The notes below the pieces were generated by a model that did not search any database, had not been told where the DNA came from, and worked only from the letters and a program-made list of their open reading frames with translations. A program made the position numbers and the translations under genes. 64,000 nucleotides of DNA, taken from contig NZ_CP060084.1 in assembly GCF_014211975.1 (NCBI RefSeq), positions 1-64,000 on the forward strand. The letters run 5' to 3'. Source of the DNA: Teredinibacter haidensis (GTDB taxonomy: Bacteria; Pseudomonadota; Gammaproteobacteria; Pseudomonadales; Cellvibrionaceae). Of the stretch, positions 61,229 to 64,000 are shown in pieces. Every line of letters begins with the position of its first letter. The stretch's first letter is position 1.

Positions 61229-61873
61229 ATGAGGAAACAAAATTATCAGCTAAAGGCGCTAGCCATTGTGCTCGTTTGCTGTTTGTTTTGCAGTAACGGT
61301 TTTACACAGGAAGAAAATCGTAAAATTGAAAATCCTCAGGGTTCCAGTGATAACGCGTGGGTGAATTCCGTCAATGTAGAGCAGTTTGCGGAGCAGACCA
61401 TTGACGGGGAGCTGGATGGAATGAGTGAATTGCAGGCCATCGCCAGTAATATTCAGGATCTTAAAGCGGATGTGATTGTACTTAATAAAGATTTACGAAA
61501 AATGGAAGAAAAATTGTTGTTTCCTTCCAATACGCGCTACACCGTTTTTGTTTCGCTCACCACCGGTCAGTTTTTTGCATTGGAGGGGGTGAAGTTAAAA
61601 ATAGATGGGAAGCTGGTCGCTAGCCACGTGTATTCCGAGAAGCAGCGTACGGCGCTCTCCCGAGGAGGAGTGCATAAACTCTACGACACCAATTTAAACG
61701 AAGGCATTCACACTATTACGGCGTTTTTTACTGGCCTGGGGTTGGATGGCCGGCCGTATAAGCGTGCTGCGAACCTCGAGTTCGAAAAAAGTTTAGGTAG
61801 TGAGTTTTTAGAGTTGTCAGTTATTGACAATGGAGCCACCCAGGAACCAGAGTTTGAATTGAAGCGGTGGTAA
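61229..61873 (+). CDS. periplasmic coiled-coil protein of unknown function
   Basis: 214 residues. Signal peptide (LKALAIVLVCCLFCSNGFTQ). A short coiled coil about 70-98 (ELQAIASNIQDLKADVIVLNKDLRKMEEKL), followed by a beta-rich domain (YTVFVSLTTGQFFALEGVKLKIDGKLVASHVYSEKQRTALSRGGVHKLYD... GIHTITAFFTG). Homologues are sometimes labelled AraC-type regulators, but no DNA-binding domain exists and the protein is exported. First gene of a three-gene run with the two repeat proteins; stop and next start nearly touch. Confidence 0.8.
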   Translation: MRKQNYQLKALAIVLVCCLFCSNGFTQEENRKIENPQGSSDNAWVNSVNVEQFAEQTIDGELDGMSELQAIASNIQDLKADVIVLNKDLRKMEEKLLFPSNTRYTVFVSLTTGQFFALEGVKLKIDGKLVASHVYSEKQRTALSRGGVHKLYDTNLNEGIHTITAFFTGLGLDGRPYKRAANLEFEKSLGSEFLELSVIDNGATQEPEFELKRW

Positions 61874-61874
61874 T

Positions 61875-63647
61875 GTGTCGATGCGAGGTAATGGGAATAT
61901 ACAGCAGAGAATCTTCGGTAAAGCTCAGTTAAAGCGTTTGGCCATTGTTGGCCTGATCGTCTTGTTTTCTGGCAATTGCTATTCACAGGTTCGTTCTCAT
62001 GTGGTTTCCGGCAGCGAGCTGGAATATGGTCCAGTTCTGTTTGAGTACTATCAGCAAGACTATTTTAATGGCTTGGTTGAACATGGTTACGCTCAGGCGG
62101 CAGAAAATAGAGTAGCCGTTGGGGCCGCATCACAATTGCTAGCGGGTAGCATGATGCTGCGCTACGGTATGCCCGATAATGCGATGAAAATTTTTCATGC
62201 CTTGTTAGATGAAAACAGCAATACAGAAGTGCGTAATCGCGCTTGGTATCACTTGGCTCGTCTTTATTACAATAAATCGGATAAGCCCAGCGCGAATCGT
62301 GCGTTGAATCGCATCGAGGGTGAGATCCCTCCGGCTTTGCATATTGAATATCATTACCTCGCTTCGCTGATTAAAAATGACGGTAATCATATACAGGCAG
62401 CAAGTGAATCTATAGCGGGCCTATCAGACAGGCTACCGCAATACTCCTATTTGTTGTTTAACCTTGCCGTGACCCAGCTGCGTTTGGGTAATGTATTGGA
62501 CGCAGTATTAAACCTAGAAGATATTGCCAGCTACAGCGGAGATAATCGAGAGCTACAGGCTTTGACTGATCGTGCCAAGCACGGCTTAGCTCAGATGGCT
62601 ACGCAAGCCCAGGATCTACCGCGTGCGTGGGCTTACCTCACCGGAATTCGTACAACGGGTTTGTATTCCAACCGGGCATTGCTGAGCTATGCTTGGACGG
62701 CAATTAATATGAAGTTATATAACGAAGCGATTCCTGCGTTGCAATTACTGGATCAGCGTTCAATTGCGATACCGGAAGTGCAGGAAGCCAAGGTTTTGCT
62801 CGCCCACCTGTACGAACAGGACGGTTCCCCACGTAAAGCGCTTAAAAGTAATCTACTTGCCGAAAAGGCCTTTCAGCAGGGCTTGGCATCGCTAGATCGG
62901 GCGCGGGAAATTATTGCGCGTCGCGATGTGCCGCGGGAGTTTATCGAAAACCTTGAAGCCATTATGGACGAAAGTGACTGGTATGCAGCTAATGCTAGCG
63001 TGGACTATAAAACCTTAACGCCCTTTCTAATCGATTTGATGGCGAGCCACCCTTTCAACGAAACCCTAAAAGACCTCGCTGCTCTCTATGCGCTGGAAGA
63101 TAACCTTATCTATTGGCTGACGCAAACAAGTGAACACAAATTGATATTGGGCAATGCCGTCGATAAAACTGTTCAGAGCGAATTGCAGGAATTGTTACAG
63201 AGAAGCGACGAAATTAACGAAAGGTTTCGCGATCAAAAAGCAGAGATTAAGCTCACTACCCTGACGCTTGAGCAAGAAGAAAAAGAACGCTTTGATGTAC
63301 TCATTGAGAGCGCCGAGCACGATTTAATGATACTTGACGATAAAATAAAGCAATTGAAAAAGGTCAGAAAGCCCTACGTACAACCGGCAGAATATGTACC
63401 CTTGGTCGATGAAAATCATAAGCGCATAGAAACAGAGCTGGCGAGAACACGACTTTTTATTCAGCAGCTGGAACCCGTTATGCGCAAGCTGGTGACGGCT
63501 GAATTAAAAACACATGAAGAGCGAATGCGCTACTATTGGGCGCAGTCGCGCCTGGCAAAAGCGAGGCTTTTCGATTCCACATTGTTAACTCTGGAAAAAG
63601 CGAAATCGCAATCGGATGCGGAATCATCTGAATCAGAGAAGAGGTAA
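61875..63647 (+). CDS. tetratricopeptide-like periplasmic protein
   Basis: 590 residues. Start is GTG 61875 (GGTGG just upstream) or ATG 61881. Signal peptide (AIVGLIVLFSGNCYSQ). Helical repeats about 70-330 (ASQLLAGSMMLRYGMPDNAMKIFHALLDEN, ARLYYNKSDKPSANRALNRIEG, LAVTQLRLGNVLDAVLNLEDIA, LLAHLYEQDGSPRKALKSNL) look like TPRs. The last part (about 450-570) is strongly charged coiled coil. It may scaffold other envelope proteins. Directly followed by the lipoprotein gene. Confidence 0.82.
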   Translation: MSMRGNGNIQQRIFGKAQLKRLAIVGLIVLFSGNCYSQVRSHVVSGSELEYGPVLFEYYQQDYFNGLVEHGYAQAAENRVAVGAASQLLAGSMMLRYGMPDNAMKIFHALLDENSNTEVRNRAWYHLARLYYNKSDKPSANRALNRIEGEIPPALHIEYHYLASLIKNDGNHIQAASESIAGLSDRLPQYSYLLFNLAVTQLRLGNVLDAVLNLEDIASYSGDNRELQALTDRAKHGLAQMATQAQDLPRAWAYLTGIRTTGLYSNRALLSYAWTAINMKLYNEAIPALQLLDQRSIAIPEVQEAKVLLAHLYEQDGSPRKALKSNLLAEKAFQQGLASLDRAREIIARRDVPREFIENLEAIMDESDWYAANASVDYKTLTPFLIDLMASHPFNETLKDLAALYALEDNLIYWLTQTSEHKLILGNAVDKTVQSELQELLQRSDEINERFRDQKAEIKLTTLTLEQEEKERFDVLIESAEHDLMILDDKIKQLKKVRKPYVQPAEYVPLVDENHKRIETELARTRLFIQQLEPVMRKLVTAELKTHEERMRYYWAQSRLAKARLFDSTLLTLEKAKSQSDAESSESEKR

Positions 63648-63649
63648 GA

Positions 63650-64000
63650 ATGGCTTATAACCGACCAATAATATTTTCGCTTTGTACCGCCGTAGTACTG
63701 CTCTCGGCCTGTAGTACTTCAAATAATCAGAAAACACTGGGCCAGCTGGAGTATAAGCCGGAAAGAGAAATGGAAGTTGCCGTGGAAACCATGAATCACG
63801 AACAGGTTCGTGAAGAGTATCGCGAATTACTCAATTTGTTTGAAGACAAACAGCTAAAAGAGCAAATTCAGAGGCGTATTGCCGATGTGTACATGATGGA
63901 AGGTGTACAGCAGCAAAATAGTGATCAAGGTCAGCCTAAGAGCTATTACGTAGAGGCTATTAAGTCGTACCGCGAAGTTCTGCAGAAATACCCTGACTCT
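63650..64000 (+). CDS. TPR-type lipoprotein (truncated by window end)
   Basis: At least 117 residues, cut off at the right edge. Lipobox LLSAC (Cys about 21), a linker (STSNNQKTLGQLEYKPEREMEV), then helices with YYVEAIKSYREVLQKYPDS, the start of a TPR. GAGG seven bases before the ATG. Together with the preceding gene it makes a pair of repeat proteins, one free and one lipid-anchored. Confidence 0.8.
   Translation, partial: MAYNRPIIFSLCTAVVLLSACSTSNNQKTLGQLEYKPEREMEVAVETMNHEQVREEYRELLNLFEDKQLKEQIQRRIADVYMMEGVQQQNSDQGQPKSYYVEAIKSYREVLQKYPDS

Noticed and set aside
61229..61873. AraC-type regulator label for the 214-aa protein
   Set aside because: It has a signal peptide and no helix-turn-helix.
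1..64000. Prophage, insertion sequence or integron
   Set aside because: No transposase, integrase, phage structural gene or terminal inverted repeats were recognised anywhere in the window.

Overview
The window is chromosomal DNA of a marine-type, polysaccharide-degrading gammaproteobacterium, most likely of the Cellvibrionaceae (Saccharophagus/Teredinibacter relatives). Reasons: the housekeeping proteins closely resemble E. coli and Pseudomonas homologues; the tol-pal-cpoB-queE-queC block is in the usual gammaproteobacterial order; a GH5 mannanase carries the poly-serine linker typical of that group and a GlyGly-CTERM tail; a Tat-exported GH10 xylanase and a Xanthomonas/Caulobacter-type TonB receptor are present. 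I see no prophage, insertion sequence, CRISPR array or rRNA operon, and one tRNA (Lys, UUU).

Layout. 1-3310: a non-coding left edge, then adhE on the minus strand with a TTG start. 3711-4847: GH5 mannanase. 4981-7238 (minus): a tight four-gene operon of two DUF1538 membrane proteins, a P-II-like protein and a double-CBS protein. 7442-15382: ruvC, then a 5.7-kb interruption holding a TonB-dependent receptor and a flavin-dependent (tryptophan-type) halogenase, then ruvA-ruvB. Three near-identical palindromes of the TGTAACCGGTTACA type flank the receptor/halogenase pair and suggest one LacI-type regulon. 15394-21712: ybgC-tolQRAB-pal-cpoB-queE-queC. 21835-21910: tRNA-Lys. 22019-26432: nadA, then leuA (with a leucine-rich leader peptide behind a good sigma-70 promoter), an unknown gene and rimI. 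26429-33230: PEP-CTERM surface protein (minus), prfC, a PlsC-like acyltransferase, an AI-2E-family permease, and sthA with an HDOD gene (minus).

33506-43034: mostly poorly characterised regulatory and envelope genes: a degenerate receiver protein, a chalcone-isomerase-like/TonB-C fusion, a cNMP-binding protein without a DNA-binding domain, a histone-H1-like Lys/Ala protein, dinB and an orphan ExbD. 43686-48442: gcvP facing a CvpA-type membrane protein and a Nudix hydrolase. 48902-54532: a receiver-GGDEF diguanylate cyclase, a 70-residue protein, an acidic lipoprotein and argF-argD. 55048-58595: monothiol glutaredoxin, GH10 xylanase and an AGCS symporter. 58810 to the right edge: an envelope cluster with an SH3/beta-barrel protein, two paralogous beta-barrel proteins, a coiled-coil periplasmic protein, a 590-residue repeat protein and a lipoprotein that runs off the window. 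This last cluster is the best candidate for a little-studied machine; its content recalls the outer-membrane and periplasmic part of the Myxococcus Glt apparatus, but that is inference.

Carbohydrate use links several regions: mannanase and xylanase release oligosaccharides, and the TonB receptor (energised by an ExbB/ExbD/TonB system that is only partly present here) is of a family that imports them. Non-coding gaps are many and long; two of them share a roughly 130-145-bp dispersed repeat.
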